From assembly GCA_963749115.1 (NCBI GenBank), contig CAVVLP010000014.1, forward strand, positions 186,001-250,000: DNA of 64,000 bases, in the 5' to 3' direction. Under the pieces are notes generated by a model. The model was given only the letters and a program-made list of their open reading frames with translations, was not told where the DNA came from and made no database searches. The translations under genes and the position numbers were made by a program. Every line of letters begins with the position of its first letter. The first letter of the stretch is position 1. Positions 29,608 to 39,514 of the stretch are shown here, piece by piece. This DNA comes from SZUA-36 sp963749115. GTDB taxonomy: Bacteria; Pseudomonadota; Gammaproteobacteria; Xanthomonadales; SZUA-36.

Positions 29608-30006
29608 TTACTTGACAACTTTCAGGTGAGAACGTGGCGGCGGATCATCCGAACCATCCACCGGGGGTGGCGGTGAATCATCCTGGGCAAACATCATGCC
29701 CTGGCCGTTTTCGCGGGCATATATGGCAATCACGGCACCCATCGGCACGGTAATCTGGTAAGGTTTGCCGGAAAACCTGGCTTTGAAAAAAATGGTTTCG
29801 TTCTCCAACTGCAAATTTTCAGTCGCGCCGGTGGCGATATTCAGAACAACCTTACCCTTTTGAATGGCATGGTCCGGTACATCCACACCAGCAAATTCGG
29901 CATCGACCAGCACATGTGGTGTCAAACCGTTATCGGTAATCCAGTCATACAAGGCACGCAACAGGTAAGGCCTGTTCGAGGTCATACCTTCCGGAGTGGA
30001 ACTCAT
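29608..30006 (-). CDS. sspB: ClpXP protease specificity-enhancing factor SspB
   Basis: A 132-residue adaptor that delivers ssrA-tagged proteins to ClpXP. Motifs typical of SspB are MTSNRPYLLRALYDWITDNGLTPHVLVDA near the N-terminus and VNIAT...NETIFFKARFSGKPYQITVPMGAVIAIYARENGQGM. The C-terminal tail ends in SHLKVVK, the short ClpX-docking sequence of SspB (LRVVK-type in E. coli). It lies just downstream of sspA, the standard order. Confidence 0.95.
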   Translation of the reverse strand: MSSTPEGMTSNRPYLLRALYDWITDNGLTPHVLVDAEFAGVDVPDHAIQKGKVVLNIATGATENLQLENETIFFKARFSGKPYQITVPMGAVIAIYARENGQGMMFAQDDSPPPPVDGSDDPPPRSHLKVVK

Positions 30007-30035
30007 CGCACTACCTAAACCTTGAAATGCATCAA

Positions 30036-30707
30036 TCAGGCCACATTCAGAACCATTTCACGTTCGGCACGTGTCAGACTGAGCTTGAACGACCGGCGTG
30101 ATATCAGGCGTTGAATATAACCCTGAACCGTGGCGCCGGGCTTGCCCAGGTCAATGCCATAGACCGGCAGACGCCAGAACAAGGGTGCCAGGGTGCAATC
30201 AACAAGACTTAACTCATCGCCAAGCACAAAATCAGAATGCTTGAATAAATCATTGGCGGCAACAATGCTTTCTTTCAGTTGCTGCCGGGCTTTTTCCGCC
30301 TTGGCAGCGGTTGCGTTTTCGATTTCTTCTGCCAGTGGATACCAGTCACGAATAACACGGTGGTGGATCAGGCGCAGACGGGCACGTGAAACCGGATCTA
30401 CCGGCATCAATGGCGGGTGCGGGTAACGCTCATCCAGGTAATCATTGATCACGCTGGCGTTGTACAACAGCAAATCCCTGTCCACCAGTGTCGGGGTTTC
30501 GTTGTATGGATTCAATTCAGCCAGATCTGCTGTTGCAGATTCATCATTACTGATATTGATGATGTCAACATTGATGCCTTTTTCGGCCAGCACGAATCGT
30601 ACCCGGTGACAGTGAATGTTGCGGTCGGATGAGTAAAGCGCCATGGTAGAACGACCTTTTATTGCTGCTGTCACCAAATTTCTCCTGTTGGCTTGATTGT
30701 CAGACAT
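30036..30707 (-). CDS. sspA: Stringent starvation protein A
   Basis: A 223-residue GST-fold protein that binds RNA polymerase. The N-terminal thioredoxin-like domain contains MALYSSDRNIHCHRVRFVLAEKGI and YNETPTLVDRDLLLYNASVINDYLDERYPHPPLMPVDP; the latter holds the PHPPLMP surface typical of SspA. An all-helical C-terminal domain follows. It lies between petC and sspB, the conserved petABC-sspAB string in gammaproteobacteria. Confidence 0.95.
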   Translation of the reverse strand: MSDNQANRRNLVTAAIKGRSTMALYSSDRNIHCHRVRFVLAEKGINVDIINISNDESATADLAELNPYNETPTLVDRDLLLYNASVINDYLDERYPHPPLMPVDPVSRARLRLIHHRVIRDWYPLAEEIENATAAKAEKARQQLKESIVAANDLFKHSDFVLGDELSLVDCTLAPLFWRLPVYGIDLGKPGATVQGYIQRLISRRSFKLSLTRAEREMVLNVA

Positions 30708-30728
30708 CGCGATATCTTCGACTCGTTA

Positions 30729-31475
30729 TTAATGAACATCTCGCCAGTACTCTGCTTTTAGCAGATAAGCAACGAAGGTAAACAGTACCAGGAACAATAT
30801 CACCCAAACACCAACACTCTTGCGTTTCAGTTTGGCGGGTTCTCCCGCATACTCGAGAAATGCCGCGATGTCACGGGCAGTCTCTTCAAATTCCTGTGGG
30901 GATTGAGTGCCCGCTGTGGTCAATTCAAAGTGATCAATGACCTCGTGGGTGAATCCATCTGCGGAGGTTTCCTGCCGGTAAACCGGTGTTTGTATGCCCT
31001 GCAAAGACCACAGGACATGAGGCATGGAAGCATTCGGTAGCAAGGTGTTATTCCATTCACCATTTTCATCCTGGTAAAAACCCAGGAGATATGAGTACAG
31101 CCAGTCAGCACCACGTGAGCGCCCGATCAGCGAAAGATCCGGCGGTGTTTTACCAAACCAGGATTTTGCCTGCTCCGGATCCATTGCAATATCCATGGTG
31201 TCGGCAAATTTCGCATTCGAGAACACCAGGTTTTGCATGACCATATCTTCACTAAGCTCAAGGTCCGCGGCCAACCGGTTATAACGCATATAGCTTATCG
31301 AATGACAGCCCATACAGTAATTCACATACCACTTGGCACCACGCTGCAATGAGGCGGTATCACCTATGTTGGCACCTGAGTGTTCAACACCGGCGCCGCC
31401 GGCTGCTGAAACCGGAATAGTTGATAACGGCAGTAACAAGACTGCAAAAAACAGGATTGTGGCTAATTTCTTCAT
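30729..31475 (-). CDS. petC: Cytochrome c1 of the bc1 complex
   Basis: A 248-residue haem protein with signal peptide (FFAVLLLPLSTIPVSAAG). The covalent haem motif is CMGCHS within WYVNYCMGCHSISYMRYNRL near residue 55. A later methionine in the ASMPHVLWSLQG region probably provides the sixth ligand, and a C-terminal anchor helix (VWVILFLVLFTFVAYLL) is present. It accepts electrons from the Rieske protein and passes them to soluble cytochromes. Its start overlaps the petB stop. Confidence 0.96.
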   Translation of the reverse strand: MKKLATILFFAVLLLPLSTIPVSAAGGAGVEHSGANIGDTASLQRGAKWYVNYCMGCHSISYMRYNRLAADLELSEDMVMQNLVFSNAKFADTMDIAMDPEQAKSWFGKTPPDLSLIGRSRGADWLYSYLLGFYQDENGEWNNTLLPNASMPHVLWSLQGIQTPVYRQETSADGFTHEVIDHFELTTAGTQSPQEFEETARDIAAFLEYAGEPAKLKRKSVGVWVILFLVLFTFVAYLLKAEYWRDVH

Positions 31476-32719
31476 CAGTGAGTCACCCGATCCGGTTCCG
31501 GTTTTGTTTTGCCACGCGGGCTCATGAAAAACAGCAGGACAAAAAACATGAAGTAAACCAGTGTCCAGACCCTCATCTCCCAGGTTTGAGCAGGTGTACC
31601 TTCAGCCATGCCAAGCAGACCAAGCCGTACAAACGCGATGGTAAACAAAGTCAAAAGCACCTTGTACCAGGTTCCCTTGTATCGAATGGATCTGACCGGT
31701 GAGCGGTCAAGCCAGGGCAGGAAAAACAAAATGGCAACTGATGCACCCATTGTTAATACACCCAGCAGCTTATCCGGTACCGCCTTCAAAATCGCATAAA
31801 ACGGCGTGAAATACCAAACCGGCTTGATATGTTCCGGTGTCACCAGCGGATTGGCAGGCACGAAATTATCGTGCTCAAGGAACAATCCACCAGCCTCAGG
31901 CCACAGGAACAGGATGAAGGAAAACAGGATAAGGAACATACCGACACCAAAAATATCCTTAACCGTGTAATAAGGATGGAACGGGATGCCATCCAGCGGT
32001 TTTCCGTCAGCATCCTTGTTCTTCTTGATATCAATACCATCGGGGTTATTGGAACCATTCTCACGCAATGCCACCAGGTGCAATAGCACCAGGCCCAACA
32101 GCGCCAATGGCACGGCAATAACATGTAATGCAAAGAACCGGTTCAGGGTTGCATCAGATATAAAATAGTCACCACGTATCCATTGCGTCAGCGGTTCACC
32201 AATTTTCGGAATCGCTCCAAACAGGTTGATAATGACCTGTGCACCCCAGTATGACATTTGCCCCCATGGCAGAATGTAGCCAAGGAATGCTTCAGCCATC
32301 AACGCCACGTAAATAAACATACCGAAAACCCACAATAACTCGCGCGGAGCCTTGTGAGAACCGTATAACAGGCTACGGAACATATGCAGGTAAATCAGGA
32401 TAAAAAAGAACGAGGCACCGGTGGTATGCATATAGCGAATCAACCAGCCCCACTCGACATCACGCATGATGTACTCAACCGATGCAAAAGCCTCGAGCGC
32501 TGACGGCTTGTAGTGCATCGTCAGCAAAATGCCGGAAAAAATCTGGATAACCAGCACCAGCAGGGCCAGAGACCCCATGTAGTACCAGAAATTGAAATTT
32601 TTGGGGGCCATATAGCCCGTCATCACGTTATTCCAGAAAGCAGTTACCGGCAAACGGTCATCAAACCAGTTCAAAAGTGCACCGGCCTGCTTGGAAAGAC
32701 TGCTTGCAATTTTAGCCAT
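31475..32719 (-). CDS. petB: Cytochrome b of the bc1 complex
   Basis: A 414-residue polytopic protein with about eight transmembrane helices. Haem-ligand histidines lie in the SALEAF...RYMHTTGASFFFILIYLHMFR region and in FFALHVIAVPLALLGLVLLHL. The Qo-site motif is present as PVWY (KPVWYFTPFYAIL) rather than the canonical PEWY, as in some beta- and gammaproteobacteria. It starts immediately at the petA stop, forming a tight petA-petB-petC operon. Confidence 0.97.
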   Translation of the reverse strand: MAKIASSLSKQAGALLNWFDDRLPVTAFWNNVMTGYMAPKNFNFWYYMGSLALLVLVIQIFSGILLTMHYKPSALEAFASVEYIMRDVEWGWLIRYMHTTGASFFFILIYLHMFRSLLYGSHKAPRELLWVFGMFIYVALMAEAFLGYILPWGQMSYWGAQVIINLFGAIPKIGEPLTQWIRGDYFISDATLNRFFALHVIAVPLALLGLVLLHLVALRENGSNNPDGIDIKKNKDADGKPLDGIPFHPYYTVKDIFGVGMFLILFSFILFLWPEAGGLFLEHDNFVPANPLVTPEHIKPVWYFTPFYAILKAVPDKLLGVLTMGASVAILFFLPWLDRSPVRSIRYKGTWYKVLLTLFTIAFVRLGLLGMAEGTPAQTWEMRVWTLVYFMFFVLLFFMSPRGKTKPEPDRVTH

Positions 32720-33315
32720 TACACTGCTCCCTTCGGACTTACGCCGATGATCAAGGTGCTCTCATCAAGAAAACTGTATGGCGGTATACGCAAATTGGTC
32801 GGAGCCGGCACCCCGCTGTACACACGCCCTGATAAATCAAATTTGGATTTGTGGCAAGGACAGTAAAAACCGCCGTTCCAGTTGGCATCAAATGGCTGGG
32901 GGCCAACCTCGGGGATCATCTGCGGAACGCAACCCAGGTGAGTGCAATGCATGTTGACCACCAGAAATTCCGGCTTCAAAGCACGCGGTTCGCCATGTAT
33001 ATATTCCGGTTGCTCAGCATTTAGTGATTCCGGATCAGACAGTGAATCATCAACTTTGGAGAGACCGTCAACCATTTCCTGGGTGCGGCGTAATACACCG
33101 ATCGTTTGACCACGCCATTGCACCTTGAGCAACTGACCCTCTTTCAGTTTGTCTACGTTGACCTCAACCGGTACACCGATGGCCTGTGCCCTGGCACTTG
33201 GCATCCATGATTTGATAAATGGTACCGCAGCAAAACCGACACCAACACCGCCCACGACAGAAGTGGTAGCGACAAGAAACCGGCGCCGTCCTTTGTTTAC
33301 GTCGTCAGATGACAT
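32719..33315 (-). CDS. petA: Rieske iron-sulphur subunit of the bc1 complex
   Basis: A 198-residue protein. The N-terminus has a Tat-type signal anchor (GRRRFLVATTSVVGGVGVGF). The 2Fe-2S cluster ligands are CTHLGC and CPCHKSKFDLSG, about 20 residues apart. It is the first gene of petABC-sspAB. The 253 bp between it and the divergent DegS-type gene should contain its promoter. Confidence 0.97.
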   Translation of the reverse strand: MSSDDVNKGRRRFLVATTSVVGGVGVGFAAVPFIKSWMPSARAQAIGVPVEVNVDKLKEGQLLKVQWRGQTIGVLRRTQEMVDGLSKVDDSLSDPESLNAEQPEYIHGEPRALKPEFLVVNMHCTHLGCVPQMIPEVGPQPFDANWNGGFYCPCHKSKFDLSGRVYSGVPAPTNLRIPPYSFLDESTLIIGVSPKGAV

Positions 33316-33568
33316 TTAGCTCTCCATAAGAAAAACGCCCCATGCAAGGACTGTTACTCGTTATCGGGAAATTCAAATTCTTTTGCTTAAAACCAGCGTT
33401 GCAGAACAGGCCGCTTGTAACATTCGAAGCAATCATCCTGTCCCTCACCTGAATTAATCCGATATTTTACCGAAACGGACCATGCGAGACAAACGATTTG
33501 CCGATAGAATTGATTTTATAAGCACTGGTTTTTAAAGAAAACCGGAATTGAAATCGAATTGACGGAAA

Positions 33569-34717
33569 ATGACCGGGATGAATCAACCCCAGAACAAGGC
33601 TATTGACAGGAAAACAACGGCGGGATCACTGCTGGGCTTTTTGATCCGTTCGGTGATAGCGGGCCTGGCACTGGCATTTATCGTTTTGTATCTGTGGCCC
33701 AGTGTCAGCGATCGGTTCATGCCCCCGCCCCAGGTCTCAATCGATGTACCGGCAGCACCCGTATCCTATGCAGATGCCGTTGATCGCACCGCACCCTCGG
33801 TCGTCAGTATTTACACCAGGACAGTTGAGTTGCAGCAGGTCAGTCCGCGTCTGCAGAGGCTTCTCGGCAGTTCTTACGTGTCCCGTTCACGTCAGGACAT
33901 GGGATCGGGTGTGCTGGTAAGCGAGGATGGGTATATCCTGACCAATAATCACGTGGTCAGCCAGGTGCAGAACATCAGTGTGGGTCTGTGGGATGGGCGC
34001 TTCGCGACCGCACAGGTCGTTGGCAATGATCCCGAAACTGACCTGGCTGTACTCAAGATTGATCTCAGTGGCCTGCCGGCGGCACCGTTGGCGGAGGATA
34101 CCAGTGTACGCGTGGGTGATGTGGTACTGGCCATCGGAAATGCATTTGGATTGAGTCATACGGTTACCATGGGCATCATCAGCGCGACCGGTCGCAATGA
34201 CCTGAGATCTGTTCTCTACGAAGACTTCATACAAACCGATGCTGCTATCAATGCCGGCAACAGTGGTGGTGCGCTGATAAATTACCGGGGCGAGGTGATT
34301 GGCATCAATACCCGTAATCTGGACCAGGTGCAGGGTGCACAAAATATCGGCTTTGCCATTCCCATTGCCATGGCCAAGGATGTCATGCAACAAATAGTTG
34401 AAAACGGTAGCGTCAGAAGAGGTTCAATCGGCGCCTTGTTCAGTGACCTGCCATTGTCTTTGCAAACTGACGGCAGTTCTGTGCGGCGTGGTATCCAGGT
34501 CAGGGATGTCACCCCTAATGGCCCGGCCTGGAGCGCGGGTATCAGGGCGGGTGATATCCTGTTAAGCATCGATGGCGTCGAAGTGGATGATGCCAGGGCA
34601 CTCCTGTTGATGTTAGCCCAACGTCAACCGGGAAGCCGGGTCGAGTTTCAGGTTCAGCGCGATTCAGAAACATTTGAGACTTACGCGACGCTGATCCAGC
34701 AACCGCCTCTTCGTTAG
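33569..34717 (+). CDS. degS: DegS/AlgW-type periplasmic serine protease
   Basis: A 382-residue HtrA-family protease with an N-terminal anchor (FLIRSVIAGLALAFIVLYLW), a trypsin-like domain and one PDZ domain. The triad is His in ILTNNHVVSQ, Asp in DPETDLAVLKID and Ser in INAGNSGGALIN. The PDZ region begins near GIQVRDVTPNGPAWSAGIRAGD. One PDZ plus an uncleaved anchor favours DegS/AlgW, which starts RseA cleavage in the sigma-E envelope response, over DegP or DegQ. A start at 33578 is equally possible. It is divergent from petA. Confidence 0.9.
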   Translation: MTGMNQPQNKAIDRKTTAGSLLGFLIRSVIAGLALAFIVLYLWPSVSDRFMPPPQVSIDVPAAPVSYADAVDRTAPSVVSIYTRTVELQQVSPRLQRLLGSSYVSRSRQDMGSGVLVSEDGYILTNNHVVSQVQNISVGLWDGRFATAQVVGNDPETDLAVLKIDLSGLPAAPLAEDTSVRVGDVVLAIGNAFGLSHTVTMGIISATGRNDLRSVLYEDFIQTDAAINAGNSGGALINYRGEVIGINTRNLDQVQGAQNIGFAIPIAMAKDVMQQIVENGSVRRGSIGALFSDLPLSLQTDGSSVRRGIQVRDVTPNGPAWSAGIRAGDILLSIDGVEVDDARALLLMLAQRQPGSRVEFQVQRDSETFETYATLIQQPPLR

Positions 34718-34811
34718 GTTGCACCAACAGAAACCGCAAAGAATCAGAGACGGAATCCGTAATCCCGAATCCGCCCTGGGCATCTGAGCATCTGAGCAGA
34801 CAAGAAGGGGT

Positions 34812-34838
34812 CCGGAGCGGCAACCTGTGCCGCTCCGG
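34812..34838. terminator. GC-rich hairpin between convergent genes
   Basis: Perfect 11-base stem CCGGAGCGGCA / TGCCGCTCCGG with a 5-base loop, between the degS stop and the stop of the convergent propeller gene. No T-run is present on either strand, so it may act with Rho or as an RNA-end stabiliser. Confidence 0.55.
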
Positions 34839-34842
34839 CACA

Positions 34843-37827
34843 TCAGTTTGTCTTACCACGTAGTTTGAAGGCTGGCCTGACCCTGGGCTCGTAATCTTTG
34901 GGTGCCTTGATCTTCAAACTGGTACTGTCGCTGTTCTCACCCACGCTGACCCGGACGGTGTACTCACCCGGAATCGCGTAAAGCGTCTGACCCAACCTGA
35001 CAGACTCGGCGTATGGTGTGTCAGCCAGGCTGACGGTCTTTTCTTCCTCGCCTGTATCCAGGCTTTCTTTTACCTTCTCCATACCGGTGGCTTCAGCTGC
35101 AAGGGCCAGTTCCTGATCAACCAGCAAATCCCATTCGAAGTTGTTCATACCCTTGACCGCTTCGCTGTTCAAGCGTCGAACCACGGCATCATTTTTATCA
35201 AGAATCTCGATACTTGCCGTGCCAGGCTGCTTACTCCAGTACTTAATGGTTGACCTTGGTGCCTCATCGGGCCGGAAATACCAGCGGGAACGTTCGCTGC
35301 GCCAGCGGCGACTGGCCTTTACCTCGTCGACATAAAATACCTTGAGCGCCGCATCACTGCCTGCTTCCACGAGATCCTGTAATGGCAATACATCGACGAT
35401 CCAGATACTGCGGCCATGGGTGCCCGCCACCAGTTCGCGTTCGCGTGGGTGGACCACCAGGTCATGCACCGCTACATTGGGTAAACCACCCTGCAGTGCG
35501 GTCCATGAATCGCCACGGTCGGTGGAGACGTACACACCGCGATCGGTACCCACATAAAGAATATTTTCCATCAACGGGTCCTCACGAATGACATTAACCG
35601 CTTCGGCTGGCAAGCCCTTGCTGATATCCCTGAAGGTTTTGCCAAGATCATCCGTGCGGTAAACATACGCGCGTATGTCATCATCGCGATAACCATTGAG
35701 TGTGACATAGGCACGCTCCCGCGCATGAGCAGATGCCTCGACCCGGCTAACCCAACGGTCTTTGGGCAGTTTGTCAGCCACATCCTGCCAGCGGACACCG
35801 CTGCTGTCGGTGACCCAGACCTGCCCATCATCGGTACCGGCCCAGATCAGACCGAATTGCAGACTTGATTCAGACAGCGTGGTTAAACTGGCGAAAGGAA
35901 CATCACCACGTTTTTTCGAACGGCTCAGGTCACCAGAAATCGCCGTCCAGGTCTCACCCTGATCCATTGAGCGGTACAAAATATTGGTACCGAAATACAC
36001 GACATCTGCGTTGTGCGGTGACAGGATAACCGGTGCATTCCAGTTGTAACGCAGTGCCTGATCACCAAAGGCCCGGCGTGGCCGCACTTCATCACGGCTG
36101 CCATCGGCACCTAACCTGGCATAGTAGCCAAACTGGGAACCCGAATAGGTGGTTTTGTTATCACGGGGATCGACGGCCACGTACATGCCGTCACCACCAT
36201 TGATACGTTTGCAGTTGGCGCCGGTCTGCCAGCGGTTAGTGGATGAGCAGCGGATCGTGCCATTGTCCTGCAAACCACCGTAAACATTATAAGGTTCGGC
36301 CATATCGACATTGACCGTGTAAAACTGACCCAGTGGTTGCGCATCAAGCTTGACCCAGGTCTGGCCACCGTCATAACTCACATCCGCACCGCCGTCGTTG
36401 CCTATCATCAGGTGATCGGGATACTCTGGGTTGATCCACATCGATTGATGGTCCCCGTGCACGTCACGACCCTGGACTGAAAACCAGGTTTTACCGCCAT
36501 CGTCAGATTTAACCACCGGCACACCGAGAACATAGATTTGATCTACATTTTTGGGCGAGACCCGGATTTCTCCAAAATAATAACCATAAGAATAAACAAC
36601 GGCGTCCAGCGGGCCATCATGCGTGACATGCCAACTGGCACCCGCATCGTCGGAGCGCCAAACCTGTAGACCCACGATATCGGTGTTAAACAGGCTGGCA
36701 TTGGCATCACCCAGTTCGTCGATGATGTCCTGGATACTCACCTTGTCGGTTTTAACCCATTCGATCAGCTTGTCGGCATCGATACTGACATCAAAATCGG
36801 AACTACGGATAAAACCCTCGATCTCGTTCTTGTCCTGTGCCAGGAACTCTTCCTTGCTCATATTCCGTAAACGTTTGGCATTGACCGGACGATCACCCAG
36901 GTCCCACTGGTCCTCGGGCAGTTGCTGCTGATTATCGATACTGGCATAAAGTGTATCGGGACTGGCGGCACTGACCGCCAGGCCGATGCGTCCAACATGT
37001 TCACCGCGTGGCAAACCACCTTCGAGACGCGACCAGGTGTCACCGCCATCAACCGACTTGTATATGGCCGATCCCGTGCCGCCCTCGCTAAAATCCCAGG
37101 GCCGGCGCTTGCGGTCCCAGGCTGCTGCATACAGGGTACGCACGTCATCGGGTTTAAAAACCATGTCGATGACACCTGTCCAGTCGTCACCTTCAAGCAC
37201 CTGCTGCCAGCTTTTGCCGCCATCGCGACTACGAAATATGCCGCGTTGCCCACCCGGTGTATACAGCTTGCCAAGGGCGGCCACGTAAATCGTGTTGGAA
37301 TCATCAGGATCAATCAGGATACGGCCAATGCGGTCGGTATCACCAAGCCCCATGTATTTCCATGTTTGCCCGCCATCATCGGAACGATAAACACCCATGC
37401 CACCGTAAGAGGAACGGGATGAGTTATTTTCACCGGTACCCACCCAAACAGTCTCGGGATTGTTGGGATCAACCGCAATATCACCCATGATCATGGTTGC
37501 CTGATGATCGAACAAGGGTTCGAAAGTGTGGCCATTATTGGTGGTTTTCCATAACCCGCCTGATGCGTAGGCCACGTAAAATGTATAGGGCTGACCGGGA
37601 ACCACTGCCATATCCACGAGACGCCCGCCCTGCACAACCGGACCAACACTGCGCCACTTCAGTCCGGTGTAAGGTGAGGATGCCACCAGCTCTTCGTGCT
37701 TCTCCCAGGCAGCCTGCTTTTCAGCAAAATCTGCCGCAGGCGCGGGCTGAGGCCGGGCCTGCGCCGTTGACAACACCAACGTGACTGATAACAGGATAAG
37801 CACCGATAATAATTTACTGCTTTTCAT
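34843..37827 (-). CDS. Exported VPS10/sortilin-like Asp-box beta-propeller protein
   Basis: A protein of about 994 residues starting at MKSSKLLSVLILLS with AGGGA upstream; a start 11 codons earlier is possible. A signal peptide is followed by about eleven Asp-box (BNR) repeats such as YRSDDGGQTWKYM, FRSRDGGKSWQQV and VKSDDGGKTWFSV, the signature of VPS10/sortilin and sialidase-like propellers. The last 170 residues form a beta-rich domain containing TIKYWSKQPGTASIEILDKNDAVV and EYTVRVSVGE. Such proteins often occur as secreted glycosyl-hydrolase-annotated proteins; no catalytic residues can be assigned. Confidence 0.85.
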   Translation of the reverse strand: MKSSKLLSVLILLSVTLVLSTAQARPQPAPAADFAEKQAAWEKHEELVASSPYTGLKWRSVGPVVQGGRLVDMAVVPGQPYTFYVAYASGGLWKTTNNGHTFEPLFDHQATMIMGDIAVDPNNPETVWVGTGENNSSRSSYGGMGVYRSDDGGQTWKYMGLGDTDRIGRILIDPDDSNTIYVAALGKLYTPGGQRGIFRSRDGGKSWQQVLEGDDWTGVIDMVFKPDDVRTLYAAAWDRKRRPWDFSEGGTGSAIYKSVDGGDTWSRLEGGLPRGEHVGRIGLAVSAASPDTLYASIDNQQQLPEDQWDLGDRPVNAKRLRNMSKEEFLAQDKNEIEGFIRSSDFDVSIDADKLIEWVKTDKVSIQDIIDELGDANASLFNTDIVGLQVWRSDDAGASWHVTHDGPLDAVVYSYGYYFGEIRVSPKNVDQIYVLGVPVVKSDDGGKTWFSVQGRDVHGDHQSMWINPEYPDHLMIGNDGGADVSYDGGQTWVKLDAQPLGQFYTVNVDMAEPYNVYGGLQDNGTIRCSSTNRWQTGANCKRINGGDGMYVAVDPRDNKTTYSGSQFGYYARLGADGSRDEVRPRRAFGDQALRYNWNAPVILSPHNADVVYFGTNILYRSMDQGETWTAISGDLSRSKKRGDVPFASLTTLSESSLQFGLIWAGTDDGQVWVTDSSGVRWQDVADKLPKDRWVSRVEASAHARERAYVTLNGYRDDDIRAYVYRTDDLGKTFRDISKGLPAEAVNVIREDPLMENILYVGTDRGVYVSTDRGDSWTALQGGLPNVAVHDLVVHPRERELVAGTHGRSIWIVDVLPLQDLVEAGSDAALKVFYVDEVKASRRWRSERSRWYFRPDEAPRSTIKYWSKQPGTASIEILDKNDAVVRRLNSEAVKGMNNFEWDLLVDQELALAAEATGMEKVKESLDTGEEEKTVSLADTPYAESVRLGQTLYAIPGEYTVRVSVGENSDSTSLKIKAPKDYEPRVRPAFKLRGKTN

Positions 37828-38178
37828 TATTTTTTCCCTGTAGGTTTTCCTTTTCGCCAACGCTCAAATGGCGTGCAACAAATCATCCAGCAACTATCTG
37901 ATCCAATGACCATCGCTATTTTAATCAATCACTCACCGGGCAAGCCATGAATTCGTCATAATCAAGGAAAATGGATAACTCGCGATGCTTAATTTCAATA
38001 CCTGATAACCGCATGGTAATCGCGCGGGCAATTTAGGTATTATCCTGTCAACTGCATGTTTAATCCTTGTTTTAGAATTGCTTGTTCGGAGCCTAATCAG
38101 TTTTTCATATATATTGGACGGACCGTATACAGTTGTTCTGCAAATATCAATTTGGATTAAATACTTTTGGAGAATAAG
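37828..38178. other. Intergenic region between divergent exported-protein genes
   Basis: About 350 bp, A/T-rich, holding the upstream regions of both the propeller gene (minus) and the secreted beta-sandwich gene (plus). A TTTTGGAGAATAAG ribosome-binding region precedes the ATG at 38179. No supported gene or repeat is seen. Confidence 0.6.
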
Positions 38179-39440
38179 ATGCATAAAACACATTTGGTAT
38201 TGGTTGGCCTGTTTGCCTGTCTATGGGCCAGTATTTCGATAGCAGCACCCGGTGATTATTTCTGCAGAATTCTCAGGTGATGAACCGCAAATGCAGAATC
38301 AATTTGCCGATGGTGAAGATACGGTTTTGCCCTATCTCACAATTGGGCCGGTCACCGTTTCAAGTAACGGCACCTACAGTTTTCAGGATGGCAGGTTTGC
38401 ATTCCTGACTGATATTACGGTGAGTTTTCACACGGGGGTCTTTAATCCGGCAAACCCGTTAGCCACCCAACAAGCGATTCTTGATGATTTTGGTGATGTC
38501 ACGCTCGCTGTCAACACCAATTACACCCTGGTGGTACAGCCGTATTTTTCTGATGAGCCATTTCCTGCCGCCACAGGATTCGTTCTCGACGGCGCTGGAA
38601 CCGTTAGTGGACCTGGCGTTGTTCCCCGGCCACCTCAATTTGCGGGCAGTTTTTCGGGTAATGAAGGATTAACCAATATCATTCCCGAATCCATCGATTG
38701 CGACGATTCCTATCACGATGTCATAGGACCATTTACGGTCGACCGTATTGGGGTTTATTGGTTTGGATCGACATCAACAATGGTTGACGGTCCGGGCATG
38801 CCACTGGCAATGGGTGTTTACGAGGATTCATTTGATCCCGGTAACCCATACAACAACCAATTGAATGTATTCCCCGATCAAGGCTCTGTATTACTTGAGA
38901 AGGGCAGGAATTATTTTCTCGTGGTTCAGCCGGACTGTATTCTCCTGACCGGTGACTGGTCCTACATCATGGCACCGCCTGCGGTCGAACTGGTCTGGAC
39001 TCCCTATATGTCGGGCAGCTGGTTCGATCCCGTCACCAATGGTGCGGGTGCTTACCTGGACGTACTACCGGAAACCAAGGCGGTATCAATGGCCTGGTTT
39101 ACCTGGGACAACATTGCACCACCGCCGGACCCGAACCCCGATGTCGCTGACCCCGGTACGCGCTGGCTTACGGCACTTGGCTTTTTCGATGGCACGAGAC
39201 CCCGTTATTGACATGACGGTTTATGGAAGCACAGGTGGTATTTTTAATCAGGGTACACCCGTCAGTACCGACCCTGTTGGAACACTGACCCTTGATATGT
39301 TTAACTTCTGTGAGGGCGGAGAATTCAGGTTTAATCTCGATTCAGGTCTTTCAGGTACTGCGAAAATGCAACGTATTGTCAATGACAACCTGGCTCTTTG
39401 TGCTCAGCAGAGTGCCAGGCCGGGCGTCTTTCAACCGTAG
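38179..39440 (+). CDS. Secreted beta-sandwich protein with duplicated domain (two frameshifts)
   Basis: A signal peptide (MHKTHLVLVGLFACLWASISIAA) is in the first frame. One extra C in CCC 38248-38250 moves the rest to a second frame, and another in CCCC 39200-39203 moves the last 79 codons to a third. The corrected product is about 419 residues. Two similar N-terminal beta modules are visible: IGPVTVSSNGTYSFQDG...NTNYTLVVQP and IGPFTVDRIGVYWFGST...GRNYFLVVQP. A C-terminal domain (GSWFDPVTNGAGAYLDV, SMAWFTW, GTLTLDMFNFCEGGEFRFNLDSG) resembles a module common at the ends of gammaproteobacterial secreted proteins. Function is unknown. Confidence 0.8.
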
Positions 39441-39464
39441 GTGGTTTATTGATTCCAAAATGTG

Positions 39465-39494
39465 AAAAGGGTGCATATTCATGCACCCTTTTTT
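39465..39494. terminator. Bidirectional rho-independent terminator
   Basis: Stem AAAAGGGTGCAT / ATGCACCCTTTT with a 4-base loop, flanked by A-run and T-run. It sits between the plus-strand secreted-protein gene and the minus-strand dcd gene and can serve both. Confidence 0.92.
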
Positions 39495-39514
39495 ATGTTG
39501 GTAACGGTCTCAAC

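Noticed and set aside
37933..38193. 86-codon minus-strand frame in the intergenic region
   Set aside because: Low-complexity reading without ribosome-binding site or family similarity, overlapping the start of the secreted-protein gene.
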